A stretch of 31,734 bases of DNA from DAOPZJ01 sp964587625. Lineage in GTDB: Bacteria > Bacillota > Clostridia > Oscillospirales > JAKOTC01. The first letter of the stretch is position 1, and the number at the start of each line of letters is the position of its first letter. Location: NCBI GenBank assembly GCA_964587625.1, contig CAZPLU010000029.1, positions 1 to 31,734 of the forward strand, given 5' to 3'. Both the position numbers and the translations under genes were made by a program. Under the pieces are notes generated by a model. The model was not told the origin of the DNA. It worked only from the letters and a program-made list of their open reading frames with translations, and searched no databases. Of this stretch, positions 22,203 to 30,070 are shown piece by piece.

Positions 22203-23978
22203 ATGACCGAATCCGTTTTTTTAACCGCAAAACAACAGGCCGCCGATTTGGTAAAAAACGCCCTTGCGGCTCTGATTTCCGAGGGCGCGTTGCCCGACAG
22301 CCCCCCGCCGTTTTATGCCGTCGAAATCCCCGCCGACCGCAAAAACGGCGATTTTGCGACCAACGCCGCGATGGCGGGCGCAAAGGCCTATCGGCTTCCG
22401 CCGCGCAAACTGGCCGAGCTGCTGGTCTCGAAATTCGACTTCGCCCGGACATTCTTCGCCCGCGCCGAGATCGCGGGCCCCGGTTTTATCAATTTTTATC
22501 TGTCCGACGCGTTTTATAACGCGGCGGTCGGTGAGGTGTTGGCGCTCGGCGCGAAATTCGGCGGTTCCTCGTTCGGAAACGGCAAAAAGGTCCTGATCGA
22601 GTTCGTCTCCGCCAACCCGACCGGTCCCGCGCACATGGGAAACGCGCGCGGCGGCGCGCTGGGCGACTGCCTTGCCGCGATCATGCAGGCGGCGGGCTAT
22701 GAGGTCAGCCGCGAGTTTTATGTCAACGACGCGGGCAACCAAATCGCCAAATTCGGCCTCTCGCTTGAAACCCGCTATCTTCAACTCTTCGAAGGCGAGG
22801 AAAAACACCCGATGCCCGACGACGCCTACCGCGGCACGGACATCCTCGAGCACGCCAAAGCGTTTGCCGAGCAAAACGGCGACAAATACGTCAAGGCGGT
22901 CTCCGACGAACGCAAAAAGGCACTGGTTGCGTTTGCGCTGCCCAAAAACGTCTCGTACTTACGCGCCAATATGGACAAATACCGCATCTGTTATGACCTC
23001 TGGTTTTATGAGAGTTCGCTTTATAAAATGGGCGAGGTCGCGCGCGTGATCGAGCTGCTCAAAACCAGCGGCAAGACCTATCAAAAAAACGGCGCGCTCT
23101 GGTTCATGGTCGGGGACGAGCCCGACAGCCCCGATAGCGACCCCAACGCCGGGGACGAAGAGCCGCCGGTCGAAGCCGCCCCCGGCGAAGCCGAAAAGGT
23201 GTTTCACAAGGACTTTGTCCTGGTGCGCTCCAACGGGTTTCCGACCTATATCGTGCCGGACGTCGCCTATCATTACAATAAGCTCGTCACGCGCGGCTTC
23301 GACCTCGCCATCGACGTGCTGGGCAGCGACCACCACGGTTATGTGCGCCGCATGAAGCAGATCTTGCCCGCCATCGGCGTCGCCGAGGATCGGTTCGAGG
23401 CCGTTTTGATGCAGATGGTCAAGCTGACGCGGGGCGGCGAGATCGTCAAGATGTCCAAGCGCACCGGCAACGCCGTCACGCTGACCGATCTGCTCGACGA
23501 GATCCCGACCGACGCGGTGCGGTTTTTGTTCAACATGCGCACCCCCGACAGCCAGATGGAGTTCGACCTCGACCTCGCGCTGGAGCAGACCGCTCAAAAT
23601 CCGGTCTACTATACCCAATACGCGCACGCCCGCATCTGCAGCATCGTCAAGAATCTCGCCGCCGAGGGGATTGCCCACCGCGAGCCGACCTCCGCCGAAC
23701 TCGCGCTGCTGACCGCCGGGGAAGAACGCAATCTGATCGCCTATATGACCACCCTGCCGTCAGTTGTCATCGACGCGTCCGCCACCCGCGACCCCTCCCG
23801 CATCACGCGGTTCGCGGTCACGTTGGCGACGCTGTTTCACAAATTTTACACCGAATGCCGGGTCAAAACCGACGATAAAGCGCTGACCAACGCGCGGCTC
23901 TCGCTCTGCCTTGCGGTCAAGACTGCGCTGTGCAATATCCTGCGGATGTTAAAAATCTCAACCCCCGAGACCATGTGA
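22203..23978 (+). CDS. argS: Arginyl-tRNA synthetase
   Basis: A 591-residue class I synthetase that charges tRNA-Arg. The N-terminal tRNA-binding domain contains G-D-F-A-T-N-A-A-M; the HIGH-type motif is H144-M-G-N within S-A-N-P-T-G-P-A; K-M-S-K-R is at about 416-420; the C-terminal all-helical anticodon domain ends the protein. Between G-A-L-W-F and the F-V-L-V-R-S-N-G strand there is an acidic, Pro-rich insertion of about 25-30 residues (around 303-332) not typical of the family. Two starts compete: ATG 22203, 13 bases after AAGGA, and ATG 22194, only four bases after it. The first suits the long spacing seen at neighbouring genes. No T-box leader is present. A tRNA-Arg(CCG) lies elsewhere in the window. 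Confidence 0.95.
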   Translation: MTESVFLTAKQQAADLVKNALAALISEGALPDSPPPFYAVEIPADRKNGDFATNAAMAGAKAYRLPPRKLAELLVSKFDFARTFFARAEIAGPGFINFYLSDAFYNAAVGEVLALGAKFGGSSFGNGKKVLIEFVSANPTGPAHMGNARGGALGDCLAAIMQAAGYEVSREFYVNDAGNQIAKFGLSLETRYLQLFEGEEKHPMPDDAYRGTDILEHAKAFAEQNGDKYVKAVSDERKKALVAFALPKNVSYLRANMDKYRICYDLWFYESSLYKMGEVARVIELLKTSGKTYQKNGALWFMVGDEPDSPDSDPNAGDEEPPVEAAPGEAEKVFHKDFVLVRSNGFPTYIVPDVAYHYNKLVTRGFDLAIDVLGSDHHGYVRRMKQILPAIGVAEDRFEAVLMQMVKLTRGGEIVKMSKRTGNAVTLTDLLDEIPTDAVRFLFNMRTPDSQMEFDLDLALEQTAQNPVYYTQYAHARICSIVKNLAAEGIAHREPTSAELALLTAGEERNLIAYMTTLPSVVIDASATRDPSRITRFAVTLATLFHKFYTECRVKTDDKALTNARLSLCLAVKTALCNILRMLKISTPETM

Positions 23979-24018
23979 TCCCAAGCGGCGTCCGCCCGCG
24001 CGAATATGCGGCAAACGA

Positions 24019-24048
24019 TTGACTTTTTCAACGCGGTTGTTATATAAT
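24019..24048 (+). promoter_or_regulatory. secD-secF promoter
   Basis: TTGACT (24019-24024), 18 bp, TATAAT (24043-24048), about 94 bp before the secD start codon. Confidence 0.65.
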
Positions 24049-24141
24049 GCTTCTGAACAAGCCGTCGTACGCACGGTTTCGGCAAAAATAATGACCCGTT
24101 TTCGGTAAAACCCAAATTTTCTGCAAAGGACTGTAAGAAGG

Positions 24142-25524
24142 ATGAAGAGAGCCAAAGGCCTTGTTTTTTTCGCGATCGCACTGTTGATTGTCGGACTTGC
24201 CTACACATCGTTTACCGGCGTGTACACCTGGTTCGGCGCGCGTGAGGACACGATCATCAGAGGCACGAAAAGTTTATTGACCGGGGTCGGTTTGGGGAAC
24301 GCCGTACAGGTGGTTTATACCCCCGAGGAAGGCGCCGAAGTCACCGACGAAACCTTGGAAGAGGCGAAGGGAATCATACTCGGCCGTCTGAGCGCATCCG
24401 GTTATGTGAGCGCGCAGGCGGACATCGATTACACCGGCAAAAAGCTCGTCATCACCCTTCCGTTCAGCGAGAATGAGAAGGTCTACAAGATCAAAGCCGT
24501 CCTCGAAAGCGCCGCCGGAAAGGGGATTTTGACCTTCCGCGAAGGCGACGAGACCGATGAAAACGGCCTCCCCGCCGGTAACACCGCAAACGTCCTGCTT
24601 GACAACGACGATGTTGCGGGTGCCTATTCCGGAAAGACCGGCGCGGGCGCCCCGGGCATCGAGTTATTTTTGACCAACGAGGGCACCTCTGCGCTGACGA
24701 CCGCCACCTACCAGCTCTTGGGCGGCACGCTCTCCATTTGGATGGACAATACCCAGCTCGTCGCATACGGCATCGACAACCCCATCACCGGCGGCAGAAT
24801 CACCATCAGCAACAACAGCATGACCGACGACGAAGCCGTGCGGCTGGCTTATAAGATCAATTTGGGATCGCTGCCGTTCGGGTTCACCTATCAAAATATC
24901 GTGGAACTGACCGCCGCCGATTCCAATCAAATTCAAAACATCCTGCTTGCCGTGGGCTGCGCTTTCGCTGTCCTCTGCATTCTTTTGATCACATTCTACC
25001 GCCTCACCGGCGTGGTCATTTCGCTGGCGCTGACTCTCCAATCAGCCCTCTCGATCATCCTGTTCACCGGTTATTTCCCGGCATTCGCCCCGACGGTGAT
25101 AACCGTTCCCGGCATCGTCGGCATCGCGCTGCTCGGCCTGCTCACGGCCGCCCTCGGCGTCTGGCAAGCCGAACGCATCAAGGCCAACCTCAATGCCGGA
25201 GTCGTCTTTGACGTCTCGATCAGAAGCGGTCTCAAGGGCATGACGTCCGCGGCCATCGACGGCTTCCTCGTCGCCGGCGTCACCGCTTTTATGGCGATGG
25301 CGGCATTCGGGACCTCCAACTATCGTCTCGTATGGTTCCGGAACCTGCTCTCTTGGCTGGGTGTGAACCCGGGCGGTTACGCGGTTTATCCGTTCCCCTA
25401 CGCGCTGTTATACGGTCTCCTCCTCAGCGCGATCGTCGTCTTGTTGATTCAACGGGTGATGACCTATTCGCTCGCGGCGCTGAGCGCTTCCAAAAAATCT
25501 TTCCCGTTTGGGGGCAGCGTTTGA
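24142..25524 (+). CDS. secD: SecD-like protein translocase subunit (divergent)
   Basis: A 460-residue membrane protein of the SecD type, the RND-related subunit that uses ion flow to pull exported proteins through SecYEG. It has one N-terminal helix (about 5-25), then the external P1-like domain (T-L-E-E-A-K-G-I-I-L-G-R-L, K-K-L-V-I-T-L-P-F), the G-G-R-I-T-I-S ... D-D-E-A-V-R-L-A-Y-K-I-N-L-G-S-L-P-F segment that matches the family around the second domain, and a C-terminal membrane half. The D-x-x-G-G motif at the start of P1 is weak (G-V-G-L-G-N). The membrane half is clearly diverged and lacks the usual conserved Asp-Arg pattern as far as I can see. The ATG follows AAAGGA by 11 bases. A SecF-like gene follows after 50 bp, so the pair is one unit. 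Confidence 0.75.
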   Translation: MKRAKGLVFFAIALLIVGLAYTSFTGVYTWFGAREDTIIRGTKSLLTGVGLGNAVQVVYTPEEGAEVTDETLEEAKGIILGRLSASGYVSAQADIDYTGKKLVITLPFSENEKVYKIKAVLESAAGKGILTFREGDETDENGLPAGNTANVLLDNDDVAGAYSGKTGAGAPGIELFLTNEGTSALTTATYQLLGGTLSIWMDNTQLVAYGIDNPITGGRITISNNSMTDDEAVRLAYKINLGSLPFGFTYQNIVELTAADSNQIQNILLAVGCAFAVLCILLITFYRLTGVVISLALTLQSALSIILFTGYFPAFAPTVITVPGIVGIALLGLLTAALGVWQAERIKANLNAGVVFDVSIRSGLKGMTSAAIDGFLVAGVTAFMAMAAFGTSNYRLVWFRNLLSWLGVNPGGYAVYPFPYALLYGLLLSAIVVLLIQRVMTYSLAALSASKKSFPFGGSV

Positions 25525-25574
25525 AACTGACTCTTTCAAACCGTATGTGAAATTTGAAAGGATGATTCTAACAG

Positions 25575-26636
25575 ATGTCATACTATAAAAAAGCAAAACT
25601 TTACGCGATCATCTGTGCGCTGCTTGTCGTCGCCGCGGCCGTACTCACGCTGACGTTCGGCCTCCCGGCAAAAGCGCCGTTTACCGACAGCACCATTCTG
25701 ACCGTTCAATGTGTCGACACGCCGCTGGATTTTACGGCGTTGGACGACCAACTGGCACAGACCACCGATCTGCCCTATACCGTCGTCCCGGGCAAAGATC
25801 TCTCGGGTGCCTATGAGGCCGCGAACATCACCTTTGACGGCGCCGGTTTCACCTCGGTCGACGCGCAGTCGCTTGTCTCCACGCTCGGCGCGAGTTATTC
25901 GGTTCTCTCGCTCAACACCGTCGCCGGGAACAGCGCTTCCGGAATGGTCGCTTACCTGGTCTTCACGGGCGTTGCGTCCCTGCTGGCCGCGGGTATCTAT
26001 CTGGCGTTCCGCTATGGTTTCAAAACGGCCGTTTCGGCTCTCGTCCCGGCGCTGGGCGCGGTCGGCGCCGCGCTTTCGGCCGCGGTTATCATCGGCACGG
26101 GGCTTTCCTATCCGCTGGCGGTCGCTCTGGTCGGTTCGCTTCTCGTCTCCCTGTTCTTTTCGGCGCTCGCCTTCGGGCAGGCCCGCGAACTGCATGAGGT
26201 GAAACATGTCATCGGCCACGACGATGTGGCGGAACAGACCGGCGCGGCGCTGATGCCCCGCAACCTCAAGATCGCCCTGTTCGCCGCGATTGTTTTTGCA
26301 ACGGTGGGCGCGGCCGGATTCATATTCAATATCCCCGATCTGCCCTACACCGCCTTCCCGCTGCTCATCGGCGTCCTCGTCGGCCTGTTCGGCGCGCAGC
26401 TGTGCGCGGTCCCGCTGTGCATGAAGTGGCAAATTGAAGCGTCGGAAGCGCTGCTCAAGAAAAAAACTTCAAAGAAGTCGGCAAAAACCGTTTCGAAAAG
26501 CGGTGATAAATCCGCCAAACCCGCTGCGAAAACCCCGGCCAAAAAATCGGCCGCGCACGCCAAAAAGAACAACCCCGCCAAATCCGGAAAAAGCGGCGCG
26601 GCGGGCAAAAGCCGCACGGCGAAACCGAAAAAATGA
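25575..26636 (+). CDS. secF: SecF-like translocase subunit with lysine-rich C-terminal tail
   Basis: A 353-residue membrane protein taken as SecF from its place after secD and its plan: one helix at 7-28, an external domain of about 90 residues, then a block of five hydrophobic helices (about 125-290) with the A-L-V-P-A-L-G-A-V-G-A-A-L-S pattern. Sequence conservation with ordinary SecF is low, so the name rests partly on context. After the last helix comes a tail of 59 residues (295-353) with 20 Lys, many Ala, Ser and Pro, and almost no acidic residues, like a histone H1 tail. Such a tail on the cytosolic face could contact ribosomal RNA or acidic lipids. AAAGGA lies 12 bases before ATG. Tandem 23-bp repeats and a strong terminator follow. 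Confidence 0.65.
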   Translation: MSYYKKAKLYAIICALLVVAAAVLTLTFGLPAKAPFTDSTILTVQCVDTPLDFTALDDQLAQTTDLPYTVVPGKDLSGAYEAANITFDGAGFTSVDAQSLVSTLGASYSVLSLNTVAGNSASGMVAYLVFTGVASLLAAGIYLAFRYGFKTAVSALVPALGAVGAALSAAVIIGTGLSYPLAVALVGSLLVSLFFSALAFGQARELHEVKHVIGHDDVAEQTGAALMPRNLKIALFAAIVFATVGAAGFIFNIPDLPYTAFPLLIGVLVGLFGAQLCAVPLCMKWQIEASEALLKKKTSKKSAKTVSKSGDKSAKPAAKTPAKKSAAHAKKNNPAKSGKSGAAGKSRTAKPKK

Positions 26637-26704
26637 CCGCACCACCTTCATAAAAGTAATCGCATCACCTTCATAAAAATAACCGCATCATTTTGATAAT
26701 TGAA
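26636..26704 (+). repeat. Three tandem 23-bp repeats after secF
   Basis: Units at 26636-26658, 26659-26681 and 26682-26704, based on A-C-CGCATCACCTTCATAAAA-TA. The first two differ at few positions; the third has decayed in its second half. The array starts at the secF stop codon and ends just before the terminator. Confidence 0.7.
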
Positions 26705-26707
26705 AAT

Positions 26708-26750
26708 AAAAAAACGCGCCCGCGAATCGCTTATCGCGGGCGCGTTTTTT
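26708..26750 (+). terminator. Strong bidirectional terminator after secF
   Basis: CGCGCCCGCG (26715-26724) pairs perfectly with CGCGGGCGCG (26735-26744), loop 10, with A7 before and T6 after. It would work in both directions, ending secD-secF on the plus strand and any minus-strand transcript arriving from the right. Confidence 0.9.
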
Positions 26751-26760
26751 ATGCCGTCTT

Positions 26761-26890
26761 TTAATCTTTGATAATGGTAATGACTTGATTGATAATCTCC
26801 CTTTCCGCCTCGGCGCGCAGCCGACACACCAACAGTTGCGCGGACGGCGCGACCCGCTCCTCGAACCCCCGTTCCGCGGCGCAGAAATAT
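26761..26890 (-). pseudogene. Short open remnant, identity unknown
   Basis: On the minus strand about 43 codons read F-C-A-A-E-R-G-F-E-E-R-V-A-P-S-A-Q-L-L-V, then R-A-E-A-E-R-E-I-I-N-Q-V-I-T-I-I-K-D and TAA at 26761. The codon use looks like that of real genes here, but there is no start codon or binding site. It lies directly beyond, and in frame with, the stop of the acetyltransferase remnant. I take it as the C-terminal end of a lost gene. Confidence 0.3.
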
Positions 26891-26901
26891 CCTATATGTA
26901 T

Positions 26902-26990
26902 TTATAGTTTTAATTCATACCCCTTGTTATTTCTTTGGAAGCCGTATTTCTCATAAAACCCGCAGGCGTCCGTACGATCCGCTTCCATCA
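26902..26990 (-). pseudogene. C-terminal remnant of a GNAT acetyltransferase
   Basis: On the minus strand the last 28 codons read E-A-D-R-T-D-A-C-G-F-Y-E-K-Y-G-F-Q-R-N-N-K-G-Y-E-L-K-L then TAA. The F-Y-E-K-Y-G-F motif followed by a strand is the usual end of a GNAT N-acetyltransferase. Everything upstream has been replaced by the 21-bp minisatellite. Through the repeat the frame stays open, which creates a spurious short ORF. Confidence 0.6.
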
Positions 26991-27064
26991 AGAAGGCAGA
27001 GATCAGAGGATAGAAGGCAGAGATCAGAGGATAGAAGGCAGAGATCAGAGGATAGAAGGCAGAT
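26991..27064 (+). repeat. 21-bp minisatellite, three copies plus a partial
   Basis: The unit AGAAGGCAGAGATCAGAGGAT occurs at 26991-27011, 27012-27032 and 27033-27053 without change, followed by a partial copy. The copies are identical, so the expansion is recent. On the minus strand the repeat is open and would read as L-I-S-A-F-Y-P units. Region 27065-27284 beyond it has low-complexity sequence and a dispersed repeat but no gene I can support. Confidence 0.85.
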
Positions 27065-27169
27065 AGGAAAAGCGATTTTCCCTCAGTCAAACCAAAATAA
27101 AATTTAATTTACCCTCTGTCCTCTCACTTCCGCCCTCTCGTATATCAATTTCCGTTTTCCGACCCCGGT

Positions 27170-27220
27170 CTGCCATGCTGAGCGGAGCCCGGAAATCCGG
27201 GCGAAGTCGAAGAATCTCGG
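27170..27220 (+). repeat. Second copy of the dispersed extragenic repeat
   Basis: TGCCATGCTGAGCGGAGCCC through to GTCGAAGAATCTCGG, matching 6001-6054 at both ends with a different middle that forms a CCCGGA/TCCGGG hairpin. Confidence 0.55.
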
Positions 27221-27284
27221 CATCCGCAAGCTGTTTTCAGCCCGTTCCACATACTACCAATTTCTGTTTTTAAATTTCCAATTC

Positions 27285-27413
27285 CTATTTACGGGCGAAC
27301 GGATCCGCCGTCCTGCCTCTGGTGGCGATGGTGACCTTGTGCCCGCTCTTGATGAGTTCCAACACCAAATGTTTTCCCATAAAACGAGTCCCGCCGATTA
27401 CCAAGATGTTCAT
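27285..27413 (-). pseudogene. 5' fragment of an NAD-dependent epimerase/dehydratase
   Basis: From ATG 27413, with a perfect AGGAGG eight bases upstream, 42 codons read M-N-I-L-V-I-G-G-T-R-F-M-G-K-H-L-V and then I-K-S-G-H-K-V-T-I-A-T-R-G-R, ending at TAG 27285. G-G-T-x-F-x-G with the following helix and T-R-G is the NAD(P)-binding start of an extended SDR epimerase, normally about 300 residues. The fragment stops where repeat-rich intergenic sequence begins, so the rest was deleted. Translation signals are intact and a 42-residue peptide could still be made. Confidence 0.65.
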
Positions 27414-27437
27414 ATAGAGTTCCTCCTGTCACAGGGT

Positions 27438-27776
27438 TTATTCTTCCCAATGAAACTGCTTGTCAGGAATGCCGCGTTTTCTCATTTCACATAACACTTG
27501 ATTCTTTTCATCCGCATTCCCGATTGTATAACGATAAACACCATTTTTAAAAATGATATACTTTATTTGATCTTGTTTCATATCGGCAAACCAGCCATCA
27601 ATAAGAACTTCCGCCAATCGCTGCGGCAAATTTTCGGCCTCTGATTTGAAAAATACCATTGTCCAATAACGGATATCGGGATCATCGGTTTTCCAAACCT
27701 CTGCTTTTTCAATGGTGAGAAGATCCAAAAACAATTCATCTGTAAGGGTTTCTTTGATACTTGCGCCTTCAAACAT
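27438..27776 (-). CDS. Uncharacterised 112-residue protein
   Basis: A soluble protein without signal peptide or membrane helix. It has a mixed alpha/beta look, with conserved-looking segments Y-W-T-M-V-F-F-K, V-L-I-D-G-W-F-A-D-M-K-Q and K-Y-I-I-F-K-N-G-V-Y-R-Y-T-I-G, and ends in W-E-E. I do not recognise a family. GAGGGAG lies seven bases before the ATG, which supports a real gene. It is AT-richer than the adjoining serS and stands between that gene and the epimerase fragment, in a zone with several broken genes, so it may be an accessory gene in transit. Confidence 0.65.
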   Translation of the reverse strand: MFEGASIKETLTDELFLDLLTIEKAEVWKTDDPDIRYWTMVFFKSEAENLPQRLAEVLIDGWFADMKQDQIKYIIFKNGVYRYTIGNADEKNQVLCEMRKRGIPDKQFHWEE

Positions 27777-27871
27777 CTGTTTTCTCCCTCAATTTTTAAA
27801 ACCACGCACCCAACGCATGGAATAAGTTGAGTGCGTTTCGTGATTGCTTCAAAATCCCGAATTCCCAAATC

Positions 27872-29164
27872 CTATTTTCCAATTCCCAGTTTTGCTTTTC
27901 CGCCCATGTACGGTCTCAGCGGTTCGGGGATCGCCACGCTGCCGTCCGGCTGCAGGTTGTTTTCCAAAAACGCGATCAGCATGCGCGGCGGCGCGACCAC
28001 GGTGTTGTTGAGGGTGTGCGCGAAATAATTGCCGCCGCTGGCCTTGTCGCGCACCCGGATGCCGAGCCGCCTGGCCTGGGCGTCCCCGAGGTTCGAGCAG
28101 CTGCCGATCTCAAAATATTTCTTCTGGCGCGGCGACCACGCTTCCACATCGATGCTCTTGACCTTCAGGTCGGCCAGATCGCCCGAGCAGCACTCCAACG
28201 TGCGCACCGGGATGTCCAGCGAGCGGAAAAATTCAACTGTAATGTTGTATAGCTTTACAAACCAATCCATGCTCTGTTCCGGCTTACAGACCACGATCAT
28301 CTCCTGCTTTTCGAACTGATGAATGCGGTAGACGCCGCGTTCCTCGATCCCGTGCGCGCCGACCTCCTTGCGGAAACAGGGCGAATAGCTGGTCAGCGTC
28401 TGCGGGAGCGACTCCTCGTCGAGCGTCGTGTCGATGAACTTTCCGATCATCGAGTGCTCGCTGGTCCCGATCAAATACAGGTCCTCGCCCTCGATTTTAT
28501 ACATCATACCCTCCATCTCGGCAAAGCTCATCACGCCGCTGACCACGTCGCCGCGGATCATGAACGGCGGAATGTAATAGGTAAAGCCCTTGTCGATCAT
28601 AAAATCACGCGCATAGGTCAAAACCGCGGACTGGAGCCGCGCAATGTCGCCGCACAGATAATAAAACCCGTTGCCGCTGGTTTTGCGCGCGCTTTCGAGG
28701 TCTATTCCATTAAACCTCTCTATGATTTCCACATGATAGGGAACTTCGAACTCCGGTACTTTTGGCTCGCCGTAGCGCGCGACCTCGACGTTTTCGCTGT
28801 CGTCGCGCCCGATCGGCACCGACGGGTCGATGATGTTCGGAATCACCAGCATCCGCTTGCGGATTTCCTCCGACAGCCCGGTCTCGGCGGCCTCTAGCGC
28901 AGCCAGTTCGTCAGCCATGTCGCCGACCTGCTTTTTGGCCTCCTCGGCTTTGTCTTTTTCGCCGCGCGCCACATAGCCGCCGATGTCTCTGCTGAGCGCT
29001 TTGCGCTGGGAGCGCAGCCAGTCGCCGCGCGTTTTGGACTCGCGGAATTTTTGATCCAGTTCCAGCACCTCGTCCACCAGCGGCAGCTTTTGATCCTGAA
29101 ACTTCTTTTTCATGTTTTCCCGAACCAGATCGGGTTCGCTTCTGAGCAGTTTGATGTCGATCAT
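27872..29164 (-). CDS. serS: Seryl-tRNA synthetase
   Basis: A 430-residue class II synthetase charging tRNA-Ser. The N-terminal coiled-coil arm (about 25-100) reads K-L-P-L-V-D-E-V-L-E-L-D and on. The catalytic core has T-S-E-H-S, motif 2 as F-R-K-E-V-G-A-H-G-I-E-E-R-G with Y-R-I-H-Q-F-E-K-Q-E, and motif 3 with P-P-R-M-L-I-A-F-L-E-N. The ending is I-P-E-P-L-R-P-Y-M-G-G. The wording of motifs 2 and 3 (A-H-G-I-E-E-R-G and V-V-A-P-P-R) differs from the Bacillus/E. coli enzyme and is the form I know from Oscillospirales-type Clostridia. The start codon lies 3 bp after the parB stop, so it is co-transcribed with parA-parB. No T-box leader is present. Confidence 0.96.
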   Translation of the reverse strand: MIDIKLLRSEPDLVRENMKKKFQDQKLPLVDEVLELDQKFRESKTRGDWLRSQRKALSRDIGGYVARGEKDKAEEAKKQVGDMADELAALEAAETGLSEEIRKRMLVIPNIIDPSVPIGRDDSENVEVARYGEPKVPEFEVPYHVEIIERFNGIDLESARKTSGNGFYYLCGDIARLQSAVLTYARDFMIDKGFTYYIPPFMIRGDVVSGVMSFAEMEGMMYKIEGEDLYLIGTSEHSMIGKFIDTTLDEESLPQTLTSYSPCFRKEVGAHGIEERGVYRIHQFEKQEMIVVCKPEQSMDWFVKLYNITVEFFRSLDIPVRTLECCSGDLADLKVKSIDVEAWSPRQKKYFEIGSCSNLGDAQARRLGIRVRDKASGGNYFAHTLNNTVVAPPRMLIAFLENNLQPDGSVAIPEPLRPYMGGKAKLGIGK

Positions 29165-29167
29165 ATC

Positions 29168-30070
29168 TTAAAATCCCCTCGGTTCATTTTCGTTCTCACT
29201 GTTTTCGTTCTCCCCGCGTTTTTCACCCGTCAGAACCATCGCCAAATCCAGCAAATCCTCTTTGGAAAAAAATTCGATCTCGATACAGCCGGGCTTTTCG
29301 CCCGCCGGGGCTTTCGAGACCCGCACCTTGCGGCCCATCTCACTTTTGACCGCGATTTCGAATTCGTCATAAAAGCTCTCGCGCACCTTCGCAACCGTCG
29401 GTTTTTTCGATTTTTCGGCCGCAGCGGCGACTTTTTCAAACTCCCTCACACTCAATTTTCCGTCGGCGCCGGCTTTTGCGAGTTCAATACAGCGGTTTTC
29501 GTCGGAAATCCCGCCCAGCACTTTTGCATGCCCCGCCGAAAGGCGCCCTTCCCGCAGCATCGTCTGAACCGGGACGGGCAGCGAAAGCAGCCGCAGCGCG
29601 TTGGCCACCGCCGATCGGGATTTGCCCACCCGCTCCGCCGCGCTCTCCTGCGTGAACCCGAACTGGTCAATCAGATTGCGGTAACCGGCGGCCTCTTCGA
29701 TCGGATTCAAATCGGCGCGTTGCAAATTCTCAATCAATGAGACCTCGGCGACCGCCCGGTCGTCATACTCGCGCACCAGCACCGGCACTTCGGTCAATCC
29801 GGCCATGCGCGCGGCCCGCCAGCGGCGCTCGCCCGCCACAATCATATATCCGCCGTCTTTTTCGCAGACCAAAAGCGGCTGTAAAACGCCGTGTTCTTTG
29901 ATTGAGTCGGCCAATTCCTGCAGTTGCCTTTGATCGAAGTCCTTGCGCGGCTGCGCGCGGTTGGGCTCTAACAGAGAGATGCGCAAGGAGGTCACACCGC
30001 TTTCTTGTGAAGCGTTATCGTCTAAAAGCGCGTCAAGCCCTCTTCCGAGGGAACGTTTTTTCGCGTTCAT
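29168..30070 (-). CDS. parB: Chromosome partitioning protein ParB/Spo0J
   Basis: A 300-residue ParB. The N-terminal CTPase/ParB domain has R-S-L-G-R-G-L-D-A-L-L-D (the ParA-activating end), P-N-R-A-Q-P-R-K-D-F, and the arginine-rich G-E-R-R-W-R-A-A-R-M (80-89) that contacts CTP. The helix-turn-helix follows (F-G-F-T-Q-E-S-A-A-E-R-V-G-K-S-R-S-A-V-A-N), then a C-terminal dimerisation region. ParB loads at parS, spreads as a CTP-controlled clamp, organises the origin and recruits condensin. Its start overlaps the parA stop by 4 bp. A parS site lies about 870 bp upstream, before parA, so the system is complete in the window. Confidence 0.95.
   Translation of the reverse strand: MNAKKRSLGRGLDALLDDNASQESGVTSLRISLLEPNRAQPRKDFDQRQLQELADSIKEHGVLQPLLVCEKDGGYMIVAGERRWRAARMAGLTEVPVLVREYDDRAVAEVSLIENLQRADLNPIEEAAGYRNLIDQFGFTQESAAERVGKSRSAVANALRLLSLPVPVQTMLREGRLSAGHAKVLGGISDENRCIELAKAGADGKLSVREFEKVAAAAEKSKKPTVAKVRESFYDEFEIAVKSEMGRKVRVSKAPAGEKPGCIEIEFFSKEDLLDLAMVLTGEKRGENENSENENEPRGF

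Noticed and set aside
26991..27064. Possible CRISPR-like array
   Set aside because: The 21-bp units are directly adjacent with no spacers and no cas genes; it is a minisatellite.
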